NCBI GenBank assembly: GCA_937926875.1 | Contig: CALBAX010000116.1 | Location: 1-7,888, forward strand | Direction of reading: 5' to 3' | From: an uncultured Desulfovibrio sp. | GTDB lineage: Bacteria > Desulfobacterota > Desulfovibrionia > Desulfovibrionales > Desulfovibrionaceae | Length of the DNA: 7,888 bases | Shown: positions 1 through 5,814 of the stretch, piece by piece | How the letters are laid out: each line of letters begins with the position of its first letter | Numbering within the stretch: position 1 is the first letter of the stretch | Notes under the pieces: model-generated | The model's input: the letters and a program-made list of their open reading frames with translations, nothing else | Told to the model about the DNA's origin: nothing | Databases searched by the model: none | Position numbers and translations under genes: made by a program

Positions 1-1
1 G

Positions 2-1264
2 CTGCTGGTCCTGTTTGCCATCCCGCTGATCCTGCGTGTGCCCATCGCACTGGCCCTGGGCTTTTCTGCCCTGGTCGTCGTCTGGCAATGGGATCTGGGC
101 TTCAGCATGCTTTCCTACAACTTTTTTGCCGGCATAGCCAAATTCCCCCTGCTGGCCATCCCCTTCTTCATCCTGGCTGGCTATATCATGGAGCGTTCCG
201 GCATCGCCGCGCGCATCGTGGCCCTGATGGAAGCTCTGGTAGGCTCCATGACCGGCGGCCTGGCGCTGGCCACTGTGGCAGTCGCCACCTTCTGGGGCGC
301 TGTCAGCGGTTCGGGCCCTGCCACCGTGGCGGCCCTGGGTCTGATCCTGATCCCGGGCATGGCCAAGGCCGGATATGACAAGGCCTTTGCCGCGGCCACC
401 GTCTCCGTCACCTCCGGCCTTGCCATCGTCATCCCGCCCAGCATCGCCTTCATCGTGTACGGCAGCGTGGCCGATGTCTCCGTGCCTGCCCTGTTCGCTG
501 CCGGTTTCGTGCCGGGCATCGTGGTGGCCCTGTTCATCATGGCGGCCGTGCTCCTTATCTCCCGTAAACGGGGCTACAGGGGGCAGGCCAGCGGCAAGCG
601 CGTCAGCACGGCCCTGAAAGAAGCCTTCTGGGGGGTCATGACGCCTGTCGTCATCCTGGGCGGCATCTACGGCGGTGTGTTCACGCCCACGGAAGCTGCT
701 GCCGTAGCCGTTTTTTACGGTCTGTTCGTGGGGGTGTTCATTTACCGCACCATCAACAGCATCAGCATCCTGGTCGAGATCTTCGCGGCCAGCATCCGGG
801 CCACGGCCGTGGTCATGCTGGTGGTGACCTGTGCGGGCCTCTTCTCCTGGGTGGCTTCCACTGTGGGCCTGGTGGAAAAAGGCTCCGCCGTGCTTCTGGC
901 TGTTTCGGACAACCAGTGGGTCGTCCTGCTGATGATCAACATCATCCTGCTGCTGGCGGGCATGCTGCTGGATGCCATTTCCATCTATTACGTTTTCCTG
1001 CCCTTCATGCTGCCCATCATGGCCCACTTCAACTGGGATCCTGTCTGGTTCGGCATCATGATGACAGTCAACCTGGCGGTGGGACAGGTGACGCCGCCCG
1101 TGGCCGTGAACTTGTATGTAGGCGCCAATATCAGCGGCATCAGCATGGAACGCATCAGCAAGGCGGCCCTGCCGCTGATCTTTGCCTCCCTGCTGGCCCT
1201 GGTGGTCATCATCATCTTCCCTGATCTCTCGACCTTCGTGCCGCGCATGCTGGGACAGATGTAA
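2..1264 (+). CDS. dctM: TRAP transporter large permease subunit, DctM family (5' partial)
   Basis: This is the large membrane subunit of a tripartite ATP-independent periplasmic (TRAP) transporter. It carries a solute, often a C4-dicarboxylate or other organic acid, through the inner membrane using an ion gradient, together with a small DctQ subunit and a periplasmic DctP binding protein. The reading frame is open from base 2; the GTG at position 38 is internal, because the preceding codons already encode the hydrophobic N-terminal helix that leads into the family's VPIALALG segment. The start probably lies only a few codons outside the window: 420 residues are visible and the family is about 425. 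Family hallmarks are GSGPATVAALG (around base 310), the GYDKAFAAA stretch followed by IPPSIAFIVYG (around 375-465), TPTEAAAVAV (around 685), and the C-terminal GQVTPPVAVNLYVGANISG (around 1083-1137). The protein is almost entirely hydrophobic helices. Substrate cannot be told from the permease; DctP and DctQ are presumably upstream. Confidence 0.95.
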   Translation: MLVLFAIPLILRVPIALALGFSALVVVWQWDLGFSMLSYNFFAGIAKFPLLAIPFFILAGYIMERSGIAARIVALMEALVGSMTGGLALATVAVATFWGAVSGSGPATVAALGLILIPGMAKAGYDKAFAAATVSVTSGLAIVIPPSIAFIVYGSVADVSVPALFAAGFVPGIVVALFIMAAVLLISRKRGYRGQASGKRVSTALKEAFWGVMTPVVILGGIYGGVFTPTEAAAVAVFYGLFVGVFIYRTINSISILVEIFAASIRATAVVMLVVTCAGLFSWVASTVGLVEKGSAVLLAVSDNQWVVLLMINIILLLAGMLLDAISIYYVFLPFMLPIMAHFNWDPVWFGIMMTVNLAVGQVTPPVAVNLYVGANISGISMERISKAALPLIFASLLALVVIIIFPDLSTFVPRMLGQM

Positions 1265-1312
1265 ACCGGCAGGCAACCTGTTTATGGCTGCTGCCTGAAG
1301 GAGATCCAGAAC

Positions 1313-1816
1313 ATGAAATTTGCCATCATCTATTACAGCAAGACCGGCCATACCCGTGAGATGGCCGAAGTCATCGCCCGCGGGCTGGCCGCCGCAGGTG
1401 GAGAGACTCGCTTCTTTTCCGTGGAAGAAGCCATGGATGCCGACTACATCGACCAGTGCGCTGGTGTCATTTTCGGGACGCCCACCTACCTGGCCAATAC
1501 CTGCTGGCAGATGAAGCAGTGGTTCGATGAAGGGTCCCGCGGTATCAAGCTGGCCGGCAAGCTGGGCGGGGCCTTCGCGACCGCCCACTATGCCCAGGGT
1601 GGCGCCGATGTGGCCATCATGACCCTGCTGCCTCATATGCTGGTCAAGGGCATGCTGGTCTATTCCGGCGGCGCTGCCCACGGCAAGCCCTATATCCATC
1701 TGGGGCCTGTGGCTCTGGATGCCGTGGGCAACCATTATGAGGAATGCAAGGCCGATTTCGAGATCTTCGGCCGCCGTTTCGCGGAAAAGGCCCGGGAACT
1801 GTTCCCCAATAAATAA
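1313..1816 (+). CDS. Flavodoxin-fold FMN-binding protein (flavodoxin/WrbA-like)
   Basis: A 167-residue single-domain protein with the flavodoxin fold, expected to bind FMN and act in the cytoplasm as an electron carrier or NAD(P)H-dependent quinone/FMN reductase. The N-terminal strand KFAIIYYS runs into the phosphate-binding loop SKTGHT (residues 9-14). The second FMN loop is GTPTY (55-59), and the third is GGAFATAHYAQGGAD (85-99), which resembles the isoalloxazine-binding segment of WrbA-type proteins. It has no signal peptide or membrane helix. The start is set by an AAGGAG at 1298-1303, nine bases before the ATG. It lies 48 bp after dctM with no terminator between, so it may share that transcript. 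WrbA proteins are usually near 200 residues and keep a different third loop, so I do not assign wrbA. The fold is secure; the exact reaction is not. Confidence 0.88.
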   Translation: MKFAIIYYSKTGHTREMAEVIARGLAAAGGETRFFSVEEAMDADYIDQCAGVIFGTPTYLANTCWQMKQWFDEGSRGIKLAGKLGGAFATAHYAQGGADVAIMTLLPHMLVKGMLVYSGGAAHGKPYIHLGPVALDAVGNHYEECKADFEIFGRRFAEKARELFPNK

Positions 1817-1902
1817 CACCGCGACTGGAGCGAAACGACACAGACGCCGGAAAAGCCCGGAGCCGAGTCCGTTATCCCGTTTCCTACGCCGCAAGCATAT
1901 GC

Positions 1903-1948
1903 AAAAGCGGTCTGCTCTTTTTGGGAGGGCAGGCCGCTTTTCCGTTTC
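1903..1948 (+). terminator. Rho-independent terminator after the flavodoxin gene
   Basis: Arms 1903-1917 and 1927-1941 pair over 15 bp, including two G-U pairs, around a 9-base T-rich loop. The right arm ends in TTTT and is followed by CCGTTT, so the U tract is short and partly inside the stem. It sits 87 bp after the flavodoxin stop. Because the left arm begins with AAAA, the same hairpin could also stop transcription arriving on the minus strand. Confidence 0.65.
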
Positions 1949-2361
1949 CCGGCAGGCGATGCTAGTGTCTGAACGCACGCAAGGGAAGGCGCTTGCGAAT
2001 CCCTCATACAGCAGGCCTGGTCGAAATACTTTTCCCACTTCCGGACAAACAGGGCGAGGAATGGAAAGGGTGGCTGAAAAGACCTTATGTTCCAATGGCG
2101 TTTTCCTGTTGCCTGAGCCATCCCATGCACCACGCCTGTCTATCGAAGGGACTCCTTTCCAGAGGCGTGCGCTGTCGCGCTGTGCTGTCTGTCACGCGGC
2201 AGGGATCATCCGTGTCTTTCAAAATCGGAGATGTCCTTTCTCCCCCGAGGGTCGGTGCCGATACTTGGGGGCAGTCTTTCCACGCCACAGAAACGACACT
2301 GTTTTCGTTTTCAAAGGGATGCTGTCTTCTACTCCTGGTGGCATCGTCATGACGTGTTGCC
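1942..2361. other. Gene-free gap between convergent units, rich in inverted repeats
   Basis: I see no credible gene here. The open frames that cross it lack a matching ribosome binding site, have unbiased composition rich in Cys, Ser, Arg and Pro, and resemble no family. The base composition is visibly less GC-rich than the flanking genes. Several inverted repeats follow one another: CGCAAG/CTTGCG (1978-1983 with 1992-1997); CACGCCT/AGGCGTG (2131-2137 with 2163-2169) enclosing GAAGGG-ACT-CCTTTC; CTGTCGCG/CGCGGCAG (2172-2179 with 2195-2202, one G-U); CCCCCGAG/CTTGGGGG near 2242-2272; and an imperfect long-range pairing of 2216-2227 with 2306-2316. It does not match the tmRNA, RNase P RNA, SRP RNA or common riboswitch consensus elements I know, and I found no convincing promoter. 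It may hold a small RNA, a decayed gene, or only spacer. Confidence 0.5.
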
Positions 2362-2393
2362 AAAAGAAAAGGGCCGCCCCAAAGGAGCGGCCC
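2362..2393 (-). terminator. Rho-independent terminator of ppaC
   Basis: Read on the minus strand, a 10-bp stem (GGGCCGCTCC with GGGGCGGCCC, one G-U pair) closes a TTT loop and is followed directly by TTTTCTTTT. The plus-strand arms are 2371-2380 and 2384-2393. It begins 24 bp after the ppaC stop codon. This is a textbook intrinsic terminator in the right place and orientation. Confidence 0.92.
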
Positions 2394-2417
2394 CAGTATC
2401 AGCTTTGAGCAAAAGCC

Positions 2418-3335
2418 TTACTTGAAGGCCTTTTCAAAGTTGGGCACGACCTGCTTTTTGCGGCTCATCACGCCGGGCAGCCACACGCTGTCGCCGTCGG
2501 GCTTCACACCGAAGGCCTTTTCGACCACGGCGGGATCGTCGGAGACGATCAGCATTTCAGAGCCTTCCTTCATGATGTCGGTCAGCAGCAGGAACACGCT
2601 GTGGCGGCCTTCGCCCTTGACCTTGGCGATCTCGGCTTTCAGGCCGTCTTTCACCTTGTCGAGGATGGACAGGTCGACGACTTCCAGCTGGCCGATACCG
2701 ACCTTGTTGCCGTTCATGTCGAAGTCCTTGTAGTCACGGAAGACCAGGTCGGACATGGAGGCGCCGTCAACAGCGCTCTTCACGGTGAACATTTCCATAC
2801 CGAGGGCCATGACATCTTCCACGCCGGCGACCTTGGCCAGGGCTTCCACGGCCTTCTTGTCAGCTTCGGTACAGGTGGGGGACTTGAACATCACGGTGTC
2901 GGACAGGATGGCGCACAGCAGGCCACCGGCGATGGCTTTGGGCAGTTCCACGCCGTAGAAGTCGTACATGTTTTTCAGCACGGTGCCGGTGCAGCCCACG
3001 GGCCAGATCCAGGCTTCCAGCGGGCTGGAGGTGGTCACATCGCCCAGCTTGTGGTGGTCAACGATACCCAGCACGGTGGCGGAGTCCATGCCCTTGGGGG
3101 CCTGGGCCAGGTCAGAGTAGTCGACCAGGTACAGGTCCTTGCCGGCCACATCTTCCACGACCTGAGGAGCGGTCAGGCCGAACTTCTTCAGCACGAATTC
3201 GGTCTCAGGGGTAGGAGCACCCTGGGCGGCGGGGGTGACTTCAAAGCCACGCTTGCTGTACAGGTCAGCAGCGGCGATGGCGGAAATGATGCTGTCGGTA
3301 TCGGGGTTCATGTGACCAAGAACGAGTGCAGCCAT
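2418..3335 (-). CDS. ppaC: Manganese-dependent inorganic pyrophosphatase (family II, DHH)
   Basis: Hydrolyses pyrophosphate to two phosphates in the cytoplasm, pulling nucleotide, tRNA and other biosynthetic reactions forward. In sulfate reducers it would also remove the pyrophosphate made when ATP sulfurylase activates sulfate. At 305 residues it has the normal family II length. The N-terminal metal site is GHMNPDTDSI (residues 7-16, with H8, D12 and D14). D72 lies in LVDYSD, and the signature DHH is at 93-95 (GIVDHHKLGD). SDTVMFKSPT (145-154) follows, and the C-terminal domain ends with the substrate-binding SRKKQ (291-295). There are no CBS or DRTGG regulatory inserts, so it is the simple, non-nucleotide-regulated form. 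A longer frame extends upstream to 3437, but the start at 3335 matches family N-termini and has an AGAGGAGA site seven bases before it. It follows xerC after 194 bp and probably has its own promoter. Confidence 0.97.
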   Translation of the reverse strand: MAALVLGHMNPDTDSIISAIAAADLYSKRGFEVTPAAQGAPTPETEFVLKKFGLTAPQVVEDVAGKDLYLVDYSDLAQAPKGMDSATVLGIVDHHKLGDVTTSSPLEAWIWPVGCTGTVLKNMYDFYGVELPKAIAGGLLCAILSDTVMFKSPTCTEADKKAVEALAKVAGVEDVMALGMEMFTVKSAVDGASMSDLVFRDYKDFDMNGNKVGIGQLEVVDLSILDKVKDGLKAEIAKVKGEGRHSVFLLLTDIMKEGSEMLIVSDDPAVVEKAFGVKPDGDSVWLPGVMSRKKQVVPNFEKAFK

Positions 3336-3341
3336 GGTATA

Positions 3342-3349
3342 TCTCCTCT
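3342..3349 (-). promoter_or_regulatory. Ribosome binding site deciding the ppaC start
   Basis: The minus strand reads AGAGGAGA and then ATATACC before the ATG at 3335. The core AGGAG is seven bases from the start codon, which selects this start over the in-frame ATG at 3437. A strong site fits a highly expressed housekeeping enzyme. Confidence 0.85.
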
Positions 3350-3399
3350 TTGGGAATTTCGTTGCACAGTTACGTGTGTAAGTCGCCTTACGCTTGTTA

Positions 3400-3428
3400 C
3401 CTTTAGCACAAGACCTGGGGCTTGCCAA
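3400..3428 (-). promoter_or_regulatory. Candidate sigma-70 promoter for ppaC
   Basis: On the minus strand TTGGCA (3428-3423) is separated by 17 bases from TAAAGG (3405-3400). A TG at the extended -10 position (TGCTAAAGG) would compensate for the poor -10 match. Transcription would begin near 3393, giving a leader of about 58 bases. The AT-rich island upstream could serve as an UP element. The -35 box lies inside a perfect palindrome. This is a consensus match only. Confidence 0.4.
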
Positions 3429-3433
3429 GCCCC
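3417..3433. repeat. Perfect palindrome overlapping the candidate ppaC -35 box
   Basis: GGGGCTT-GCC-AAGCCCC is a 7-bp inverted repeat with a 3-base centre. It is not followed by a T tract on either strand: on the minus strand the run of nine T precedes it, and on the plus strand it is followed by A residues. It is therefore not a terminator. Its position over the candidate -35 element makes an operator possible. Confidence 0.5.
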
Positions 3434-3435
3434 CC

Positions 3436-3538
3436 ATAAAAAAAAACCTGACTCACTTTACTGAAAAATAAAATTTAACTTATTGATTTTTTTCTATCTT
3501 TTCTTTTTTATGACGAACTTGTGATTTTTTTATTTTTT
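3436..3538. other. AT-rich island with A/T tracts between xerC and ppaC
   Basis: About 100 bp that are overwhelmingly A and T, in strong contrast with the GC-rich genes on either side. It contains A9 (3438-3446), T7 (3487-3493), T6 (3504-3509), T7 (3525-3531) and T6 (3533-3538); the last tracts form the final lysine codons and stop of xerC. Only some tracts are about one helical turn apart, so intrinsic bending is possible but not clear. It may act as an upstream promoter element for ppaC. I see no gene in it. Confidence 0.6.
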
Positions 3539-4516
3539 CTGTGCCCTCGGATGCGCCTCATCATACAGGTGCATCAACCGCTCCAGACTGACCCGCGTAT
3601 ACCGTTGCGTGGTGGTCAGGCGCTGGTGCCCCAGCAGCTCCTGCACGCTGCGCAGGTCGGCACCGGCATCCAGCATATGGGTCGCGAACGAATGGCGCAA
3701 GGCATGAGGCGAGACAGGCTCCACACCCGCGTTGCGGCACAGCCTTTCGATGCGGCGCATGGCCTCACGGCGATCAAGGCGGCCGCCCCGTGCTCCCACG
3801 AACAGGGCTTTCTCACCTTCCGGCGCCAGCGTGCCCCGCTGCTCGAGCCAGGCCCGCAACGCCGTTACGCACGTATCCGACAACGGAGACATGCGCTCGC
3901 GGGCCCCTTTACCGAAGACACGGACGACGCCCTCTTCCAGCCGCATGTCCGTCACGTCGAGCCCCAGGGCTTCGGAGATGCGCAGGCCGGAGCCGTACAA
4001 CAATTCCGCCAGGGCATGATCCCGGGCCGCCAGGGCATCACCGGTGGCAGGAGGGATACGGGGAGAACCGGCTCCGGCCAGGGCATCAGGAGTATCCAGC
4101 ACGGCAAATGCCTGATCCACATTGAGGACGCGGGGATGGCGCTGCTCCTGCTTGGGATTGCGCACCTGGGCCGCCACATTGTTTTCCGTGCGCCCCATAC
4201 GCTGCTGATAGCGAAAAAACGTCCGCGCCGCCGCGAGTTTGCGGGCCATGGAACTTTTGGCTTCTCCCAGCGCGTACAGACGGGCCAGCCAGGCCTGGAT
4301 ATGCTTTTTGCTCACCTCGGCCGGACGGGCAAGGCTGACGCCGCGCTGTGCGAGGAAAAGTGCCAGCTGGTGCAGATCCGTCCCGTAGGCGATCTGCGTC
4401 GTGGCCGAAAGGCCCCGCTGCACGTCCAGCCAGGCAAGGAAAGATTCTATCTCCAGAGTGGTGCGGGGATCGAGCTCCTCTTCCACCATATCCTTTGCAA
4501 CATGTCGTCCCATCAT
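3530..4516 (-). CDS. xerC: Tyrosine recombinase XerC
   Basis: Site-specific tyrosine recombinase expected to act with XerD at the chromosomal dif site to resolve chromosome dimers before division. The 328-residue protein has an N-terminal SAM-like core-binding domain (about residues 20-108, including the GLSATTQIAYGTDL region) and a C-terminal catalytic domain (about 128-315). All active-site residues are present: R179 in YGSGLRISEALG, K203 in VFGKGARER, H271 and R274 in HALRHSF, H297 in LLGHQRL, and the nucleophile Y306 in TTTQRYTRV. It is about 30 residues longer than usual XerC, partly from a Gly/Ala/Pro-rich insertion (about 145-162) before the arginine motif. The start ATG overlaps the dprA stop in an ATGA, and a second ATG follows at once. 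XerC fits better than a phage integrase because of length, spacing and operon position. No dif site was found in the window. Confidence 0.92.
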   Translation of the reverse strand: MMGRHVAKDMVEEELDPRTTLEIESFLAWLDVQRGLSATTQIAYGTDLHQLALFLAQRGVSLARPAEVSKKHIQAWLARLYALGEAKSSMARKLAAARTFFRYQQRMGRTENNVAAQVRNPKQEQRHPRVLNVDQAFAVLDTPDALAGAGSPRIPPATGDALAARDHALAELLYGSGLRISEALGLDVTDMRLEEGVVRVFGKGARERMSPLSDTCVTALRAWLEQRGTLAPEGEKALFVGARGGRLDRREAMRRIERLCRNAGVEPVSPHALRHSFATHMLDAGADLRSVQELLGHQRLTTTQRYTRVSLERLMHLYDEAHPRAQKK

Positions 4517-5814
4517 ATGGCCTCGTAGCGCGCCCCCGGCAAGCGCCGGATGCGCCCCATTATCTCCAGTCCCAGCAGCACCGGTGCCAGCTCGGCAGGA
4601 CTGCGCCCCAGAGCCGCCCCCAGAGCATCCACATGCAGGGGGCCCCGCTCCTGTAACAGCGGGACGATATTGTCCTGTGCCGGAGAGGCAACTGCGTCCG
4701 TTTCCCCGCCCGCCTCTTGTATTGCTGCTTCTTCCCCGTCGCCGGGATCGACCTTTCGTGGCAGCGTGTCCGTCTCCGGCGGCATGCAGGCAAAAAGCGT
4801 GCGGGACAGGCCCGTGCCCTCGGCTTCGGCCCAGCGGCGACGTTCCGCGGCCTCCCGTGCCAAATGTCCGGCCTGCACGCCAAAATCGCGCAATGGCCCG
4901 GCAAGGTCTTCCAGCACGTCTTCCGGCGCGAACACCGGCTTGGCCCCCTGCCGGACAAGCTCCTGGCAGCCGAGGCTCTGACCCGACAGGGCCGCTCCCG
5001 GTACGGCATAGACTTCCCGCCCCTGCTCCAGTGCCAGCCGCGAAGTGATGAGGGTCCCGGAACGGCTGGCGGCTTCCACCACGACCACCCCCAGAGAAAG
5101 ACCGCTGATGATGCGGTTGCGGACAGGGAAGTTCTCCCGCAGGGCCGGCGTCCCGGGAGCGAACTCCGAGACCAGCAGGCCCTTTGCCGCCATCCTGTCA
5201 TACAGACGACTATTGGCCCGGGGATACGGGACATCTATGCCCGTCCCCAGGACGGCGATGCTGCTCCCTGTCCTGCCCAGCGCGGCTTCATGCGCCGCCT
5301 TGTCGATGCCCCAGGCCATGCCCGAGACCACCGTGATGCCCCAGGACGCAAAGGCCCCCGCCATATGTCCGGCCAGGGCCTGCCCCCGGGGCGTGGCCTT
5401 GCGCGAGCCGATGACGGCCACGGCCGGATTGGCCAGCAGGGAAAGATCCCCCAGGCAGTACAGCAACACAGGGGCGTCGGGCAGTGTACGCAGCAGGGCC
5501 GGATAAGCCGCCTCATGCCACTGGACGACGGCAGCGTCCAGATCACGGATGGCATCCCACTCCGTCCGGGCCGTGACCCGCCACGAGCCCGCGGAGAGCT
5601 CGGCAGCCTTGCCCCTGTCCACCCCGGCATCGGCCCATCTTTCCCTGCCTTCCAGCGCAGCGAAGGCCGAGCCGAAATGCCGGAGCAGCCGGCAGCAGGA
5701 ACGGGCCCCCAGACCGCGGCAATGGCGCAGGGCAAGACCGGCCCAGTATTCACGCCGGGCGCGGTCGTCCATATCGGCCCAGCGGGCAGGCAGGGGGGCG
5801 GCAGTATCTGTCAT
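4513..5814 (-). CDS. dprA: DNA processing protein DprA (Smf)
   Basis: Binds incoming single-stranded DNA in natural transformation and loads RecA onto it; it is also widespread in bacteria not known to be competent. The 433-residue protein has an N-terminal helix-hairpin-helix-like region (about residues 25-58, with LRHCRGLGARS). The Rossmann-like DprA core spans about 95-300 and includes VAVIGSRKATPRGQ (132-145), SGMAWGIDKAAHEAAL (164-179), VLGTGIDVPYPRAN (188-201), SEFAPG (216-221), FPVRNRIISGLS (229-240) and SGTLITSRLALEQGREVYAVPG (252-273). After a long charged linker (about 312-380) comes a winged-helix C-terminal domain (about 381-433), as in DML1-type DprA. It overlaps the gene before it and the one after it by four bases each (ATGA), so translation is probably coupled. 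The ribosome binding site is weak (an AAGGA about twelve bases upstream), which fits coupling. Confidence 0.95.
   Translation of the reverse strand: MTDTAAPLPARWADMDDRARREYWAGLALRHCRGLGARSCCRLLRHFGSAFAALEGRERWADAGVDRGKAAELSAGSWRVTARTEWDAIRDLDAAVVQWHEAAYPALLRTLPDAPVLLYCLGDLSLLANPAVAVIGSRKATPRGQALAGHMAGAFASWGITVVSGMAWGIDKAAHEAALGRTGSSIAVLGTGIDVPYPRANSRLYDRMAAKGLLVSEFAPGTPALRENFPVRNRIISGLSLGVVVVEAASRSGTLITSRLALEQGREVYAVPGAALSGQSLGCQELVRQGAKPVFAPEDVLEDLAGPLRDFGVQAGHLAREAAERRRWAEAEGTGLSRTLFACMPPETDTLPRKVDPGDGEEAAIQEAGGETDAVASPAQDNIVPLLQERGPLHVDALGAALGRSPAELAPVLLGLEIMGRIRRLPGARYEAI

Noticed and set aside
2096..2113. TGG...TTGCC resembling a sigma-54 promoter in the gap
   Set aside because: GG and GC are twelve bases apart rather than the required ten.
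1993..2352. Open frame of 119 codons in the gene-free gap
   Set aside because: No ribosome binding site, no recognisable family, Cys/Ser/Arg-rich composition, and it competes with equally long frames on the other strand.
3333..3349. The ppaC leader (GGAGATATACCATGG) looks like the T7 gene 10 ribosome binding site of expression vectors
   Set aside because: Flanking sequence on both sides is native-looking and no T7 promoter, lac operator or tag follows; it is a coincidental match of a strong site.
2601..3464. Long plus-strand open frame (287 codons) opposite ppaC
   Set aside because: It is the mirror of a strongly biased coding gene; the composition is rich in Gly, His, Val and Gln and matches no family. 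ppaC on the minus strand is certain.
3473..3483. ATAAGTTAAAT on the minus strand, similar to the right arm of a dif site, just after xerC
   Set aside because: Only one arm matches; the bases where the left arm should be (an A-rich run) show no similarity. In such AT-rich DNA a half-site match is expected by chance.
3466..3493. AATAA/TTATT hairpin followed by seven T on the plus strand, a possible terminator
   Set aside because: The stem has five A-T pairs only and no plus-strand gene precedes it.
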